Assembly (NCBI GenBank): GCA_040756995.1
Contig: JBFLYK010000012.1
Span: 90,316 to 154,315, forward strand
Source: BP-133 sp040756995
GTDB lineage: Bacteria; Actinomycetota; Acidimicrobiia; IMCC26256; BP-133
Length of the DNA stretch: 64,000 nucleotides
Direction of reading: 5' to 3'
This document shows positions 51,668 to 61,129 of this stretch, one piece after another. Below the pieces are notes generated by a model. That model made no database searches. It saw only the letters and a list, made by a program, of their open reading frames with translations, and was not told the DNA's origin. The position numbers were made by a program, and so were the translations under genes. Positions within the stretch are counted from its first letter, which is position 1, and each line of letters starts with the position of its first letter.

Positions 51668-52861
51668 ATGGGTTTCGACGACCTCGCCGCTCTCGATGCC
51701 GCCCACGTCATGCAGACGTACGCCCGCCTGCCGGTGGCGTTCGTCCGGGGCGAAGGCAGCCGGCTGTGGGACAGCGAGGGCCGGGAGTACCTCGACTTCC
51801 TCGGCGGTCTGGCCGTGACCTCGCTGGGGCACGCCCATCCCGAGGTGGCCGACGCGCTGGCCGAGCAGGCCCGCACGCTGCTCCACGTCTCGAACCTGTA
51901 CTACACCGAGATCCAGCCGAAGCTGGCCGCCGAACTCAACGGCCTGCTGGGCGGCGCCGGGCGGGTCTTCTTCTCCAACTCCGGTGCCGAAGCCAACGAG
52001 TGCGCCATCAAGCTGGCCCGCCGCTCCGGCCAGAAGCACGGCATCCCGCACACCTACCACGTCGTGTCGGCCCTCAATTCCTTCCACGGCCGGACGCTGA
52101 CGACGCTGGCCGCCACCGGCCAGCCGGCCAAGCAGGCCGCCTTCCAGCCGCTGGCCCCCGGCTTCTGGCAGGTGCCCTACGGCGACGTCGGCGCTCTCGA
52201 GGAGCAGGCCGAGCGGTTCGAAGGGAAGCTGGCCGCCATCCTCCTGGAGGTCGTCCAGGGCGAGGGCGGCGTGTGGCCGGCGCCGCCCGGCTACCTGCAG
52301 GCCGTGCGGGAGCTGTGCGACCGGGCCGGAGCGCTGCTGATCCTCGACGAGGTCCAGACCGGCCTCGGGCGGACGGGCCGGTGGTTCGCCTTCGAGCACT
52401 TCGGCATACGGCCCGACATCGTGACCATGGCCAAGGCGCTGGGCAACGGCGTCCCCATCGGGGCCTGCTGGGCCACCGCCGAGGCGGCCGCCGCCTTCGA
52501 GCCCGGCGACCATGCCACCACCTTCGGAGGCCAACCGCTCGCCGCCCGGGCCGCCCTCACCACCGTGCAGATCATGCAGCGGGAGAACGTGCCCGAGCGG
52601 GCCGCCCGGGCCGGCGCCCGCCTGGCCGACGGGCTGGCCCACACGCCCGGCGTGTCCTCGGTCCGGGGCCTCGGCCTCCTCCTGGCCGCCGAGCTGGCCG
52701 AGGGGACGGACGCCAAGGCCGTCGCCGCCGCCTGTCTGGACCAGGGACTGGTCGTCAATGCCGTCACGGCCACGGCCCTGCGGTTCGAACCGTCGCTGCT
52801 CGTCACCGACGACGAGATCGACGAGGCGCTGACGATCCTCGCCAAGGTCCTGGCGGGATGA
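51668..52861 (+). CDS. argD: Acetylornithine aminotransferase
   Basis: 397 aa from ATG 51668. PLP enzyme. Signatures: LWDSEGREYLDFLGGLAVTSLGHAHPEV, VFFSNSGAEANECAIKLAR, LNSFHGRTLTTLAATGQ, GALLILDEVQTGLGRTGRWFAFEHFGIRPDIVTMAKALGNGVPIGA with the Schiff-base Lys in MAKALGNG, and HATTFGGQPLAARAA. Supplies acetylornithine to ArgJ. It overlaps argF by 4 bases. Confidence 0.95.
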   Translation: MGFDDLAALDAAHVMQTYARLPVAFVRGEGSRLWDSEGREYLDFLGGLAVTSLGHAHPEVADALAEQARTLLHVSNLYYTEIQPKLAAELNGLLGGAGRVFFSNSGAEANECAIKLARRSGQKHGIPHTYHVVSALNSFHGRTLTTLAATGQPAKQAAFQPLAPGFWQVPYGDVGALEEQAERFEGKLAAILLEVVQGEGGVWPAPPGYLQAVRELCDRAGALLILDEVQTGLGRTGRWFAFEHFGIRPDIVTMAKALGNGVPIGACWATAEAAAAFEPGDHATTFGGQPLAARAALTTVQIMQRENVPERAARAGARLADGLAHTPGVSSVRGLGLLLAAELAEGTDAKAVAAACLDQGLVVNAVTATALRFEPSLLVTDDEIDEALTILAKVLAG

Positions 52862-53772
52862 GCGTCCCCCAGTTCCTCGACGTCGACGACCTGAGCGCGC
52901 CCGCCCTGCGGCGCGTGCTCGACCGGGCCACGACCTGGAAGGAGAGCGGCAAAGTCCCCGACCTGCTGGCCGGCAAGGCGGTGGCCGCCGTGTTCGAGAA
53001 GCCCAGTGCCCGCACCCGCGTCTCGTTCGAGGTGGCGGTGGCGACGCTCGGTGGGCACTGCGTCACCTTGCGGGGAGAGGAACTCGGCCTCGGGAGCCGG
53101 GAGTCGGTGGCCGACGTCGCCCGCACGCTGGCCAGCTACTGCACCATGATCGGCGCCCGGGTCTTCGACCACCGGGTGCTGGAGGAGATGGCCCGCATCG
53201 GCGGTGTCCCCGTCGTCAACCTGCTCTCCGACACGGCCCATCCCGGCCAGGCCGTCGGTGACCTCCTCACGCTCGAGGAACATCTCGGTGGCCCGGTCGA
53301 GGGTCGCCGGCTGGCCTTCATCGGCGACGGCAACAACGTCGCGGCGTCGCTGGCCCTGGCCGCCGCCCTCACCGGCCTGGAGATGGTCATCGCCAGCCCG
53401 GCGGGCTACGAGCTCGACGACGCCGTCGTCGAGCGGGCCCGGAACCTGGGTGGCGTCATCGAGCTGGTGACCGACCCCTTCGAGGCCGTGGAAGGCGTCG
53501 ATGCCGTCTACACCGACGTCTGGACGTCGATGGGCCAGGAGGCCACCCAGGAGGCCCGCCTGGCCGCCTTCGCCGGCTACCAGATCAACGCCGAGCTCCT
53601 GGCCTCGGCCCGGCCCGACACCCTCGTCCTCCACTGCTTGCCGGCCAAGCGGGGGCTCGAGATCACCGACGAGGTGATCGACGGTCCGAACTCGGTGGTG
53701 TGGACGCAGGCCGAGAACCGCATGCACTCCTACCGCTCGATCCTCGTCGAGCTGACCGGAGACGACGCCTAG
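52858..53772 (+). CDS. argF: Ornithine carbamoyltransferase
   Basis: 304 aa from ATG 52858. Signatures: VFEKPSARTRVSFEVAVATLGG (carbamoyl-phosphate site), SRESVADVARTLASYCTMIGARVF, NLLSDTAHPGQAVGDLLTLEEH with HPxQ, FIGDGNNVAASLALAAAL and LHCLPAKRGLEITDEVIDG with the catalytic HCLP. It uses carbamoyl phosphate from carAB in this window. The argR GTG overlaps its stop by one base. Confidence 0.96.
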   Translation: MSVPQFLDVDDLSAPALRRVLDRATTWKESGKVPDLLAGKAVAAVFEKPSARTRVSFEVAVATLGGHCVTLRGEELGLGSRESVADVARTLASYCTMIGARVFDHRVLEEMARIGGVPVVNLLSDTAHPGQAVGDLLTLEEHLGGPVEGRRLAFIGDGNNVAASLALAAALTGLEMVIASPAGYELDDAVVERARNLGGVIELVTDPFEAVEGVDAVYTDVWTSMGQEATQEARLAAFAGYQINAELLASARPDTLVLHCLPAKRGLEITDEVIDGPNSVVWTQAENRMHSYRSILVELTGDDA

Positions 53773-54245
53773 TGGCTCTCGGCAAGCCGCAGCGCCAGCA
53801 CCGCATCGCCCGGCTCCTGGAGGAGCAGGTGATCTCCAGCCAGGTCCAGCTGGTGGAGCTGCTGGCCACCGAAGGGATGGTCCTCACCCAGGCCACGGTC
53901 AGCCGCGACCTGGAGGAGCTGGGGGCGGTCAAGGTTCGGATCCCCGGCGGCCAGATGGCCTACGCCATTCCCGAGCTGGCCAAGGACCGGGTGGCACCGG
54001 AGGACGTGCTGAAAAAGGTGCTCGGCGAGTTCCTGGTCGAGGCGGCCCATTCGGCCAACCTGGCCGTGCTGAGGACGCCGCCGGGTTCCGCCCACGTGGT
54101 GGCCTCGGCCCTCGACCGGGCCGGCCTGCCCGAGATTCTGGGTACGGTCGCCGGCGACGACACCGTCCTGGTCGTCTGCCCGCCGGACGGGGGACAGAAA
54201 GTATCCGCCCGCCTGGCCAGGCTGGCCGGGCTCGAAGCGCAGTAA
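53772..54245 (+). CDS. argR: Arginine repressor
   Basis: 157 aa from GTG 53772. N-terminal winged-helix domain with RQHRIARLLEEQVISSQVQLVELLATEGMVLTQATVSRDLEELGAVKV (the TQATVSRDL recognition helix); C-terminal hexamerisation and arginine-binding domain with VLRTPPGSAHVVASALDRAGLPEILGTVAGDDTVLVVC, including the GTxxGDDT motif. Being inside the operon, it would be autoregulated via the site upstream of argC. Confidence 0.96.
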   Translation: MALGKPQRQHRIARLLEEQVISSQVQLVELLATEGMVLTQATVSRDLEELGAVKVRIPGGQMAYAIPELAKDRVAPEDVLKKVLGEFLVEAAHSANLAVLRTPPGSAHVVASALDRAGLPEILGTVAGDDTVLVVCPPDGGQKVSARLARLAGLEAQ

Positions 54246-54279
54246 GGCAGTCGTTCGAAGCGAGCAGAAGGAGAGGTCC

Positions 54280-55527
54280 GTGGGAGCACGAGTCGTCCTG
54301 GCCTATTCGGGCGGGCTCGACACGTCGGTCGCCGTCCGGTGGATGGGCGAGGAGTGGGGCTGCGAGGTCATCGCCCTCGCCGTCGACGTCGGCCAGGGCG
54401 GCGACTTCGAGACGATCCGCAAGCGGGCCCTGGCCGCCGGCGCCATCGAGGCGGAGGTGATCGACGCCCGGGCCCGCTTCGCCAGTGACTTCGTCGTTCC
54501 CGCCGTGCGGGCCAACGCCCTCTACGAAGGCCGCTATCCGCTCGTCTCCGCGCTGTCCCGGCCGATCATCGTCGAAGAGCTGGTGGCCGCCGCCCGCCGC
54601 CACGGCGCCACCGCCGTGGCCCACGGCTGCACCGGCAAGGGCAACGACCAGGTCCGCTTCGAGGTCTCCACCCGGGCGTTGGCCCCCGACCTCGACGTCC
54701 TCGCCCCGACGCGCGACTGGAGCTTCAACCGCGAGACGGCCATGGACTACGCCGCCGAGCACGGCATTCCCATCGAGCAGACCAAGAAGAGTCCCTACTC
54801 CATCGACGAGAACCTCTGGGGCCGGGCGATCGAGTGCGGCGCCATCGAGGACCCCTGGGCCCAGCCGCCCGACGACATCTGGCTGCTCACCCGTCCGCCG
54901 GAGGGCGGCCCGCCGGCGCCATCGGAGGTCGTGATCGGCTTCGAGGCCGGCGTCCCCACGACGCTCGACGGTCAGCCCCTGCCTCTCCACGAACTCATCG
55001 GCCGGCTGAGCGCCAAGGTCGGCGCCTACGGCTTCGGGCGGATCGACATGGTCGAGAACCGCCGCGTCGGGATCAAAAGCCGCGAGGTCTACGAGTGCCC
55101 CGGGGCCCTGGCCCTGATCCTGGCCCACGCCGATCTCGAAGGCGTCTGCCTCGAGCGCGACGTCATGCGGGAGAAGAGCCGGCTGGAGACCCGCGTCGCC
55201 GAGATGATCTACGACGGGCTCTGGCATTCACCGCTGCGCCGGGCCCTCGATGCCTTCATGCTCGACACCCAGGAGCACGTGACCGGCGAGGTGCGCCTGG
55301 CCCTCGACGCCGGCCGCTGCACCGTGTCCGGCCGGCGGGCCCCGAAGGGCCTCTACGACCACGGCCTCGCCACCTACGACGCCTCCGACACGTTCCGCCA
55401 CCGCGACGCCGAAGGCTTCGTGCGGCTGTGGGGCCTGTCGGTCGAGACGTGGGCCCGGCGCCAGGGCGCACCGGCGCCCAGGTCGCAATCCATTTCCGGG
55501 GAACACCCCCGGACCCCCGGGCAGTGA
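54280..55527 (+). CDS. argG: Argininosuccinate synthase
   Basis: 415 aa from GTG 54280 with AAGGAGAGG upstream. Condenses citrulline and aspartate. Signatures: RVVLAYSGGLDTSVAVRWM (PP-loop), YPLVSALSRPIIVEELV, AHGCTGKGNDQVRFE, NLWGRAIECGAIEDPW and KSREVYECPGALALILAH. The C-terminal ~25 residues are extended and low complexity. The argH GTG overlaps its stop. Confidence 0.96.
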   Translation: MGARVVLAYSGGLDTSVAVRWMGEEWGCEVIALAVDVGQGGDFETIRKRALAAGAIEAEVIDARARFASDFVVPAVRANALYEGRYPLVSALSRPIIVEELVAAARRHGATAVAHGCTGKGNDQVRFEVSTRALAPDLDVLAPTRDWSFNRETAMDYAAEHGIPIEQTKKSPYSIDENLWGRAIECGAIEDPWAQPPDDIWLLTRPPEGGPPAPSEVVIGFEAGVPTTLDGQPLPLHELIGRLSAKVGAYGFGRIDMVENRRVGIKSREVYECPGALALILAHADLEGVCLERDVMREKSRLETRVAEMIYDGLWHSPLRRALDAFMLDTQEHVTGEVRLALDAGRCTVSGRRAPKGLYDHGLATYDASDTFRHRDAEGFVRLWGLSVETWARRQGAPAPRSQSISGEHPRTPGQ

Positions 55528-56948
55528 CCGAGCCGTCCGATCCCCGGCGGGGTCGGGCCCTCTGGCAGGGCCGGTTCGCCGACGCCCCCTCCGAGGAGCT
55601 CCTCGATTTCACCGAGAGCCTCTCGTTCGACTCCCGGCTGGCGGCCGACGACCTGGCCGGCTCCCGGGCCCACGTCGACATGCTGGCCCGCGTCGGCCTG
55701 ATCACCGAGGAGGAGCGGGCCGTCGTGGCCGCCGCTCTCACCCGTGTCGAGGCCGAGCTCGAGGGCGGGACCTTCACGTTCCTGCCACTCGACGAGGACA
55801 TCCATACCGCCGTCGAGCGCCGGGTCACCGAGCTGGCCGGCCCGGCCGGAGCCAAGCTCCACACCGGTCGGAGCCGCAACGACCAGGTCGCGCTCGATCT
55901 GCGGCTGTATGTCCGCCGGGAAGGCCGGAAGATGGCCCGGCGGCTGTGCGACCTCATGCAGGTGATCCTGCGCCGGGCGACCCAGGCCCACGCCGAGGAC
56001 GTCTACCTGCCCGGCTACACCCACATGCAGCGGGCCCAGCCCGTGCTCCTGGCCCATCACCTGTTGGCCCACTTCTGGGCGCTGTCCCGCGATGTCGACC
56101 GCCTGGCCGACGCCCTCGACCGGGCCGACGTGTCGCCGCTCGGCGCCGGTGCCCTGGCCGGGTCGACGCTGCCGCTCGACCCCGGCAGCGTGGCCGCCGA
56201 TCTCGGGTTCGCCCGGCCGTTCGAGAACTCCCTCGACGCCGTCTCCGATCGCGACTTCGTGGCCGAGCTGCTCTTCGTCTGCGCCCTCTGCCAGGTGCAC
56301 CTCTCCCGCCTCGGCGAGGAAGTGGTGCTGTGGGCGACGGAGGAGTTCGGCTTCCTCAAGCTGGCCGACGCCTACTCGACCGGCAGTTCGATGCTGCCCC
56401 AGAAGAAGAATCCCGATATCGCCGAGCTGGTACGGGGGAAGGCCGGGCGGCTCATCGGTCATCTGACGGGCTTCCTGGCCACGCTGAAGGGCCTGCCGCT
56501 GTCCTACAACCGGGATCTCCAGGAGGACAAGGAACCGCTCTTCGACGCGCTCGACACGCTGGCCCTGGCCAGCACGGCCATGGCCGGTCTGCTCGACACC
56601 GCCACGTTCGACTACGACCGGATGCGGGCGTCGGCCGACACGCCTTCGAGCGCCGCCACCGACCTGGCCGAGGATCTCGTGCGGAACGGCATGCCGTTCC
56701 GGGAGGCGCACTCCCTCGTCGGCAAGCTGGTGCGGGAGTCGGTCGAGCGGGGTATCCCGCTCGACGAGCTGATAATGACCGAGCCGAAGCTCGGTCCCGA
56801 TGCCCTGGCGGCGCTGGAACCGGGCGCCTCGGTTCGGCGGCGCACCTCGCCGGGCGGGGCCGGAACGGCTTCGGTCGCCGCCCAGCTGGAGGCGGCCCGG
56901 GCCCGCCTGGCCGACCAGGAGGGCCGGCTGGCCAAAGGCGGTGGCTGA
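55524..56948 (+). CDS. argH: Argininosuccinate lyase
   Basis: 474 aa from GTG 55524. Last arginine step. Signatures: LWQGRFADAPSEELLDFTESLSFDSRLAADDLAGSRAHVDML, DEDIHTAVERRVTELAG, KLHTGRSRNDQVALDLRLY, GYTHMQRAQPVLLAHHLLAHFWALSRD, and the superfamily loop GSSMLPQKKNPDIAELVRGK with the catalytic Ser. The tail PGGAGTASVAAQLEAARARLAD is typical. It overlaps the DNA glycosylase start by 8 bases. Confidence 0.96.
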   Translation: MTEPSDPRRGRALWQGRFADAPSEELLDFTESLSFDSRLAADDLAGSRAHVDMLARVGLITEEERAVVAAALTRVEAELEGGTFTFLPLDEDIHTAVERRVTELAGPAGAKLHTGRSRNDQVALDLRLYVRREGRKMARRLCDLMQVILRRATQAHAEDVYLPGYTHMQRAQPVLLAHHLLAHFWALSRDVDRLADALDRADVSPLGAGALAGSTLPLDPGSVAADLGFARPFENSLDAVSDRDFVAELLFVCALCQVHLSRLGEEVVLWATEEFGFLKLADAYSTGSSMLPQKKNPDIAELVRGKAGRLIGHLTGFLATLKGLPLSYNRDLQEDKEPLFDALDTLALASTAMAGLLDTATFDYDRMRASADTPSSAATDLAEDLVRNGMPFREAHSLVGKLVRESVERGIPLDELIMTEPKLGPDALAALEPGASVRRRTSPGGAGTASVAAQLEAARARLADQEGRLAKGGG

Positions 56949-57582
56949 GTTCCTGCCGGCGGAGTTCTTTCTCCGCGACCCCCGTCAGGTCGCCGTCGAC
57001 CTGCTCAACAAGGTGCTCGTGCACGACGACCCGGAGACCGGACGGGTCGGCGGCCGCATCGTCGAGGTCGAGGCCTACCTCGGGGCGGGCATTGATCCCG
57101 GCTCCCATGCCTTCCGGGGCCCGGGCAAGCGGAACGCCACGATGTTCGGACCGCCGGGGCACCTGTACGTGTACTTCACCTACGGCATGCACTGGTGCAG
57201 CAATGTGGTCTGCAACCCGGCCGGTGGCGGAGGAGCGGTGCTGCTGCGGGCGCTGCACCCGGTCGAGGGTCTCGACGTGATGTGGTCCCGCCGGCCGAAG
57301 GCCCGTCGGGAGCGCGACCTCTGCTCCGGCCCGGCCCGCCTGGCCCAGGCCCTCGGCCTGACCGGCGCCCTCGACGGCACCGACCTGTCCAAGGGCCCCG
57401 TCCTCCTCCTCGACGACGGCACCCCGCCGCCGGCGGCGCCCGGCAACTCCGTCCGCATCGGCCTCAGCCCCGGCAAGGGCGACGAGTCCCCCTGGCGCTG
57501 GTGGGTCCCGGGCGACCCGAACGTCAGTCGCGCCCCGGCGGCACGCACAGAACCAGCGCCGCCCCGGTCGCGGCGGCGATAG
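56941..57582 (+). CDS. mpg: 3-methyladenine DNA glycosylase (AAG/Mpg family)
   Basis: 213 aa from GTG 56941, inside the end of argH. Excises alkylated purines. Signatures: FFLRDPRQVAVDLLNKVLVHDD, GRIVEVEAYLG with the catalytic Glu, DPGSHAFRGPGKRNATMFGPPGHLYVYFTYGMHWCSNVVCNP and LCSGPARLAQALGL. The position after argH is common in actinobacteria. Its last 59 bases overlap the end of the convergent MFS gene, and the last ~15 residues (Ala/Pro/Arg rich) look non-conserved. Confidence 0.93.
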   Translation: MAEFLPAEFFLRDPRQVAVDLLNKVLVHDDPETGRVGGRIVEVEAYLGAGIDPGSHAFRGPGKRNATMFGPPGHLYVYFTYGMHWCSNVVCNPAGGGGAVLLRALHPVEGLDVMWSRRPKARRERDLCSGPARLAQALGLTGALDGTDLSKGPVLLLDDGTPPPAAPGNSVRIGLSPGKGDESPWRWWVPGDPNVSRAPAARTEPAPPRSRRR

Positions 57583-58723
57583 CGAACGTGTAGAAGTTCC
57601 AGTCCACGCCGAGCGACGACGCCAGCAGCCAGCCACCGACCGTCGGGCCCAGAATGGCCCCCAACCGGCCGATGCCCAGCGTCCAGCCCAGAGCCGAGGC
57701 CCGATGGTCGGCGCCGTAGTACGAGGCGACGTAGCCGTTGAGGAGGATCTGCGTGCCCACCGAGCCCAGCCCGGCCGCCGCCACAACGAAGTAGAGCGTG
57801 CCGACCGACAGGCCCCGCGACATCAGCAGCACCGCTCCGGCGGCGACGACGAACCCGGCCGCGGTGACCGGCTTGGCTCCGAGGCGATCGGCCACCGCCG
57901 AACCCGACACCGCCCCGATGACCGCTCCGACATTGAGCATGACGAGAAAGGCCAATGACGACGTCAACGGGTAGCCGGCCTTCTGCATGATCTTCGGCAG
58001 CCACGTGTTCAGCCCGTACACCAGCAGCAGCCCGCAGAAGCTGGCCAGCGGGAAGAGGACGCTGGCCGTCAGCTTCGACGGGCTGAAGAGCCCCCGGGGC
58101 AGCGCTCGTTTCGTCGCCGCCTTGAACTGGCGGGACTCGGGCAGGAACCGCCACGCCAACGGAACGACGGTGACGAGCGGCAGCATGCCCAACCCGAAGA
58201 GGAACCGGAACCCGTAGTCGGGCAGGAACCAGATCGCCAGCAGCGCGGCCAGGATCCCGCCGACGGAGTAGCCGGAGAACATCACCGCGTTGTACCGGTG
58301 ATGCCGGTCGGCGGGGGCGTATTCGACGGTCAGCGCCACGGTCGTGGGCATCACACCGCCGAGGCCGAGTCCCGCCAGGAAGCGGGCGGCGGCGAAGACT
58401 CCGGCATTGGGCGCGACGGCGCAGATGCCCATAGCCACCGAGAACCAGACCAGGCACCCGAGCAGTACCTTGCGCCGGCCGATCAGGTCGGTGAGCGCCC
58501 CGACCGCCAGAGCGCCGATCAGCATCCCGGCCAGCGCCAGGCTCCCGATGTTGCCCACCCGCTGGGGCGTGAGCCCCCAGGGCCCGTAGTCGAGCAGGGC
58601 GGGAACGACCGATCCGTAGACGATCAGGTCGTAGCCGTCAAAGACAATGGTGGCGAAGCACAGGCCGAGAACCAGGAAGCGCTGTGACTCGGTGGTCGAG
58701 ACCGGCGCGGCTGTAGCTACCAC
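57524..58723 (-). CDS. MFS transporter, aromatic acid:H+ symporter (AAHS) type
   Basis: 399 aa, about twelve membrane segments. The first helix carries FATIVFDGYDLIVYGSVVPALL, the AAHS hallmark (D-G-Y-D), and loop 2-3 has GALTDLIGRRKVLLG; FLAGLGLGGVMPTTVALTVEYAP and the second-half SAVADRLGAKPV repeat the MFS pattern. The family imports benzoate, 4-hydroxybenzoate or phenylpropionates with protons. No aromatic degradation genes are nearby, so the substrate is open. The GTG at 58723 lies 7 bases after TAAGTT. Confidence 0.88.
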   Translation of the reverse strand: MVATAAPVSTTESQRFLVLGLCFATIVFDGYDLIVYGSVVPALLDYGPWGLTPQRVGNIGSLALAGMLIGALAVGALTDLIGRRKVLLGCLVWFSVAMGICAVAPNAGVFAAARFLAGLGLGGVMPTTVALTVEYAPADRHHRYNAVMFSGYSVGGILAALLAIWFLPDYGFRFLFGLGMLPLVTVVPLAWRFLPESRQFKAATKRALPRGLFSPSKLTASVLFPLASFCGLLLVYGLNTWLPKIMQKAGYPLTSSLAFLVMLNVGAVIGAVSGSAVADRLGAKPVTAAGFVVAAGAVLLMSRGLSVGTLYFVVAAAGLGSVGTQILLNGYVASYYGADHRASALGWTLGIGRLGAILGPTVGGWLLASSLGVDWNFYTFAIAAATGAALVLCVPPGRD

Positions 58724-58730
58724 GCCGGCT

Positions 58731-58736
58731 AACTTA
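58731..58736 (-). promoter_or_regulatory. -10 element (TAAGTT) of a leaderless-type promoter for the MFS gene
   Basis: On the minus strand TAAGTT is followed by 7 bases and the GTG at 58723, with TTCCAC 17 bases upstream as a weak -35. No Shine-Dalgarno sequence is present. Confidence 0.5.
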
Positions 58737-58765
58737 ACAAAAAGGCAACGGCCGTGGAAGAGACG

Positions 58766-61060
58766 CTACCTTCGAGCCCAGATCCGCACCAGCTGGCCCT
58801 CGTCGACGACGGCGCCGCCGTCGGGGGTCTGCTTCCACACCCGGCCCGGGCGGGCGTTCGTCCCCTCGGGCGGGTCTTCGACCACGATCTCCACGGCGAG
58901 GCCCGAGACCTGGAGCAACCGGGCGGCCTGATCGACCGACAGGCCGATGGTGTTGGCGATCACGACCGGCCGTGGCGGGCCCGACGACACGCCGATGACC
59001 ACGGTCCCGCCCGGGCCCACGAGGGTCCCGGGAGCCGGCGTCTGGTCGGCCACCATCCCGGACGCCCGCTCGCGGGTCGGACGTCGCTCGGTCTCGACCT
59101 TGAAGCCGGCCGCTTCCAGCACCGCCCGGGCCTGCGACTCGTACTGGCCGCGGACGTCGGGCAGGGTCACGCCCGCCGGCTCTGAAGCCGGCGTCGTGGC
59201 GGCGATCCGCTCCTGCGGAATCACCGGCTCGGGCGCCGGGAAGGCGGTGATCGGGCTGTCGGCCAGCGCCGGTGCCATGGCCCGGTGCCAGATCTGGGCC
59301 GGCCGCGATCCGCCCGTCACCCGGATCGGTGTCGCCGGCGGAACCATCGACCGGAGCCGCTCGGGGAACCCGACCCACACCGCCGCCACCAGCTCGGGCG
59401 TGTAACCGACGAACCAGGCGTCCCTCCACTCGTTGGCCGTGCCGGTCTTGCCGGCCACCGGCCGGGCGCCCAGCTGCGCCGCCGTGCCCGTCCCCCGCTG
59501 CACCACCTGGCTGAGGATGGAGGTCACGCCCCGGGCCACCGCCGTGGGGATCGCCCGGCGCAGCGTCGACGGCCGCCGGTAGAGGACGGAACCGTCGGCC
59601 CGCGTGATCTCCGTCACGAAGACCGGGTCGGCGTGCATCCCGTCGGCGGCGAAGGTCGAGTAGGCCGACGCCATGTCGAGCACGCTGACCTCGTTGCTGC
59701 CCAGCACGGCGGACGGGAACGGCTGCAGGGGCCCGGCGATGCCGAGGTTGTGGGCCATGTCGATCGCCTTCTGAGGCCCCACCTCCTCGATGAGCTTGGC
59801 GTAGACCGTGTTGATCGACGAGACGGTGGCATCGGCCAGGCTGAGCGGCGGCCCGCCGTCGCCCTCGTAGTTGCGGACCACCCAGGGCTCCTGGCCGTCG
59901 GGCATCGGGACGGTGAGGGTGCCGGGGGCCTCGTAGACCCGCTCCGGCGGGATGCCCTGGGCCAGCGCCTCGGCCAGCACGATCGGCTTGAACGACGACC
60001 CCGTCTGTCGCATCCCCTGGGTGGCGAGGTCGAACTTGGCTTCCGGCTCCGGGCCGAAGAAGTCCCGTCCGCCGACGAGGGCCCGGACGAACCCGGTCCG
60101 GGGGTCGAGCACCACCACGGCTCCCGACGGGTCGGTGGCCGGATTCGGCAGCACCGCCTTCACTGCCTCCTCGGCCGCCTGCTGGATCCGGAGGTCGACG
60201 GTGGTGCGGATCCGCAGCCCCTCCTCGAACAGGAGCCGGCGGCGGTCGGCCGGGGTGGGCCCGAAGCGCTCGTCGTCGAGGACGAACCGCTTGACCCGTT
60301 CCACGAAGTAGCCGGCCGGGTAGCGGTCCTTGCTCGGTCTCTTGGCCGCCACGCCGAGCGGAGCGGCCTCGGCGGCGGCGACGTCGGCCTCGGGGGCCCA
60401 GCCCAGCTCCCGCAGGCGGCCCAGCACCACCTGGCGGCGGGCCAGGGCGGCCTCGGCGGCGCTGAAAGGGTCGTAGCTCTCCGGGGCCTGGATCAGCCCG
60501 GCCAGCAGGGCCGCCTCGGCCAGATTGAGGGCCGACGCCGCCTTGTTGAAGTACAGCGACGACGCGGCCTGCACGCCGTAGGCCCCGTTCCCGAAGTAGA
60601 TGCGGTTGAGGTAGCCCTCGAGGATCGCCTCTTTGGTGTGGGTCCGCTCGAGTTGGACGGCGAGGACCGCCTCCCGGACCTTGCGGCTGACGGTCTTCTC
60701 CGAGTCGAGCAGCACGTTCTTCACGTACTGCTGGGTGATCGTCGACCCGCCCTCGAGCACCTCGCCGGCCTCGGCGTTGCGCCGCAGGGCCCGGGCCAGG
60801 GCCCGGAGGTCGACGCCCTTGTGGGTGAAGAAGCGGGAGTCCTCGATGGCCAGCACCGCCGACTTCAGGACGGGAGCCATCTCGGTCAGCGGCACCTCCT
60901 CCCGGTCCTGCTCGGCGTGGAGGGTGGTGATGAGCGACCCGTCGGCGGCGAACACCTTGGTCGTCTCGGCCTGCGCCGCCGGGGCGGCGATGTCGACGCG
61001 GTAGGCGCATCCGCTCCCCGCCAGAGCGAGCGCGACGACGAGGGCGAGGCGTCGGAGCAT
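58766..61060 (-). CDS. Class A penicillin-binding protein with C-terminal PASTA domains
   Basis: 764 aa from ATG 61060 (GAAAGGAG upstream). Short N-terminal membrane anchor LRRLALVVALALAGSGC; the Cys could be lipidated but the -3 position is not ideal. Glycosyltransferase domain (about 60-235) with AIEDSRFFTHKGVDLRALARAL, GGSTITQQYVKN and RKVREAVLAVQLE. Transpeptidase domain with TGSSFKPIVLAEAL (SxxK), SSIN (SxN) and AGKTGTANEWRDAWFVGYTP (KTGT). Two PASTA domains end the protein (LPDVRGQYESQARAVLEAAGF and VVIANTIGLSVDQAARLL), likely sensing peptidoglycan. Builds the cell wall outside the membrane. Confidence 0.95.
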   Translation of the reverse strand: MLRRLALVVALALAGSGCAYRVDIAAPAAQAETTKVFAADGSLITTLHAEQDREEVPLTEMAPVLKSAVLAIEDSRFFTHKGVDLRALARALRRNAEAGEVLEGGSTITQQYVKNVLLDSEKTVSRKVREAVLAVQLERTHTKEAILEGYLNRIYFGNGAYGVQAASSLYFNKAASALNLAEAALLAGLIQAPESYDPFSAAEAALARRQVVLGRLRELGWAPEADVAAAEAAPLGVAAKRPSKDRYPAGYFVERVKRFVLDDERFGPTPADRRRLLFEEGLRIRTTVDLRIQQAAEEAVKAVLPNPATDPSGAVVVLDPRTGFVRALVGGRDFFGPEPEAKFDLATQGMRQTGSSFKPIVLAEALAQGIPPERVYEAPGTLTVPMPDGQEPWVVRNYEGDGGPPLSLADATVSSINTVYAKLIEEVGPQKAIDMAHNLGIAGPLQPFPSAVLGSNEVSVLDMASAYSTFAADGMHADPVFVTEITRADGSVLYRRPSTLRRAIPTAVARGVTSILSQVVQRGTGTAAQLGARPVAGKTGTANEWRDAWFVGYTPELVAAVWVGFPERLRSMVPPATPIRVTGGSRPAQIWHRAMAPALADSPITAFPAPEPVIPQERIAATTPASEPAGVTLPDVRGQYESQARAVLEAAGFKVETERRPTRERASGMVADQTPAPGTLVGPGGTVVIGVSSGPPRPVVIANTIGLSVDQAARLLQVSGLAVEIVVEDPPEGTNARPGRVWKQTPDGGAVVDEGQLVRIWARR

Positions 61061-61115
61061 GGGGCTATTCAACTCCTTTCCGAGCCCCACAGGCGTGATG
61101 GACAAAGCGTGGAGA

Positions 61116-61121
61116 TACGGT
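61116..61121 (+). promoter_or_regulatory. -10 element (TACGGT) of a leaderless-type promoter for tyrS
   Basis: TACGGT is followed by 8 bases and GTG 61130. No Shine-Dalgarno sequence is seen. The -35 is poor. Confidence 0.4.
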
Positions 61122-61129
61122 GTCCGTCC

